NCBI RefSeq assembly: GCF_001679645.1
Contig: NZ_LRUN01000067.1
Location: 1 to 55,762 of the forward strand
Origin: Pseudomonas bananamidigenes
Lineage (GTDB): Bacteria > Pseudomonadota > Gammaproteobacteria > Pseudomonadales > Pseudomonadaceae
DNA: 55,762 nucleotides
Direction of reading: 5' to 3'
Made by a program: the position numbers and the translations under genes. Below the pieces are notes generated by a model. That model was not told the DNA's origin. It saw only the letters and a program-made list of their open reading frames with translations, and did no database searches. Below are positions 54,950 to 55,762 of the stretch, piece after piece; the first letter of the stretch is position 1, and each line of letters opens with the position of its first letter.

Positions 54950-55762
54950 TCAGACGCGGAAATGACTCACCATCTGCTGCAACTGCCCACCCAACCGCGC
55001 CAGTTCAACGCTGGACTTGGCCGTCTCATCACTCGCCGCAGCGGTCTGTTCCGACACGTCACGGACGTTGATGATGCTGCGGCTGATTTCTTCGGCCACG
55101 GCGCTTTGCTGTTCGGCGGCTGCGGCGATCTGCTGGTTCATCGACTGGATGTTCGACACCGTGCGGGTGATGTTTTCCAGGGAGTCGCCGGCCTTGCGGG
55201 TCAGGGCCACGCTGCTGTCGGTCAGGGCGCGGCTGTTGTTCATCACGGCGGATACCTGCTGCGTGCCGTTCTGCAGACCGGCCACCAGGCCTTCGATTTC
55301 CTCGGTGGATTTCTGCGTGCGCTGGGCCAGGCCACGGACTTCGTCGGCGACCACGGCAAAACCGCGACCGGCTTCACCGGCACGGGCGGCTTCGATGGCG
55401 GCGTTGAGGGCCAGCAGGTTGGTCTGTTCGGCCACGGCCTTGATCACGTCCATGACGCTGCCGATCTTGTCGCTTTCCTGTTGCAGCACGCTCATGGCTT
55501 CGGTGGAACGCACCACTTCGCTGGCCAGACGCTCGATCTGGGCGATGGCTTCGTTCACCACCTTGTCGCCTTCGCGGGCTTCACCGTCAGCGGCAGCTGC
55601 GGCTTGCGAGGCTTCTTCGGCGTTGCGCGCGACTTCCTGCACGGTGGCGGTCATTTCGTGCATGGCGGTGGCCACCTGATCGGTCTCGACCTTCTGGCTG
55701 TTCACGCCGGCGCTGGTCTGTTCGGTCACGGCCGACAGCTCTTCGGCGGCGCTGGCGATCTG
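54950..55762 (-). CDS. Methyl-accepting chemotaxis protein, C-terminal part
   Basis: Cytoplasmic signalling domain of a chemoreceptor, cut by the window end so that its N terminus, ligand domain and start are not seen. The hairpin-tip consensus IKAVAEQTNLLALNAAIEAARAGEAGRGFAVVADEVR splits into the visible pieces EQTNLLALNAAIEAARAGE and GRGFAVVADEVRGLAQRT, where CheA and CheW bind. The last residues (VSHFRV) are the usual end of Pseudomonas MCPs without a CheR-binding pentapeptide. Confidence 0.93.
   Translation of the reverse strand, partial: QIASAAEELSAVTEQTSAGVNSQKVETDQVATAMHEMTATVQEVARNAEEASQAAAAADGEAREGDKVVNEAIAQIERLASEVVRSTEAMSVLQQESDKIGSVMDVIKAVAEQTNLLALNAAIEAARAGEAGRGFAVVADEVRGLAQRTQKSTEEIEGLVAGLQNGTQQVSAVMNNSRALTDSSVALTRKAGDSLENITRTVSNIQSMNQQIAAAAEQQSAVAEEISRSIINVRDVSEQTAAASDETAKSSVELARLGGQLQQMVSHFRV

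Overview
The window is chromosomal DNA of a Pseudomonas, most likely of the P. fluorescens group. This rests on the recC-recB-recD order, the yfiR-yfiN-yfiB (tpbB) operon, the mmsA-mmsB pair, and a REP pair (BIME) built from the usual Pseudomonas palindrome (TGTGGGAGCGGGCTTGCCCG). No rRNA, tRNA, IS element, prophage or CRISPR array was seen. Gene density is high and most operons are translationally coupled.

Layout. 0.1-9.4 kb: recCBD, overlapping. 9.5-11.8 kb: the YfiR/YfiN/YfiB cyclic-di-GMP module. 11.8-15.4 kb: a LysR regulator divergent from mmsAB (valine catabolism), closed by two good terminators; then a cupin. 15.8-31.0 kb: the most interesting region, an apparently single operon of 11 genes that starts behind an AT-rich intergenic region. 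It encodes an acyl carrier protein with a zinc-ribbon tail, two ketosynthase pairs (each a catalytically complete KS followed by a KS-like protein that lacks the catalytic Cys/His/Lys/His set), a class III aminotransferase fused to an acyl-ACP-reductase-like domain, two SDR ketoreductases, a DUF1302-like outer-membrane protein, a LolA-like periplasmic protein and an MMPL/RND exporter. I infer a type II PKS/FAS-like pathway whose ACP-bound chain is released reductively as an aldehyde, aminated, and exported to the cell surface. I do not recognise it as a described pathway.

31.0-37.1 kb: MerR regulator, flavodoxin-fold NAD(P)H oxidoreductase, LysR, TauE/SafE permease, ABM-domain protein, MdaB quinone reductase, LysR, NAD-dependent epimerase. 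The promoter of the KS operon and the promoter of the oxidoreductase gene beside merR carry the same MerR-type architecture (TTGACT, 19-bp spacer holding a dyad, 20 of 25 positions identical). This gives a concrete candidate regulator for the biosynthetic operon.

37.1-41.8 kb: a NodU/CmcH carbamoyltransferase, an MFS transporter, a HAD phosphatase and a DUF218 protein form a second small operon behind a structured leader with a ten-codon ORF. 41.8-43.8 kb: N-acyl-D-amino-acid deacylase and a VOC protein. 43.8-54.8 kb: an AraC regulator faces an alkyl-DHAP-synthase-like oxidase, a glycerol-3-phosphate dehydrogenase, an FGGY kinase, a frameshifted zinc phospholipase C/P1-nuclease-fold gene and a DUF1302/DUF1329 pair, which together suggest glycerol-ether or phospholipid-headgroup metabolism. 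The window ends inside a methyl-accepting chemotaxis gene on the minus strand.
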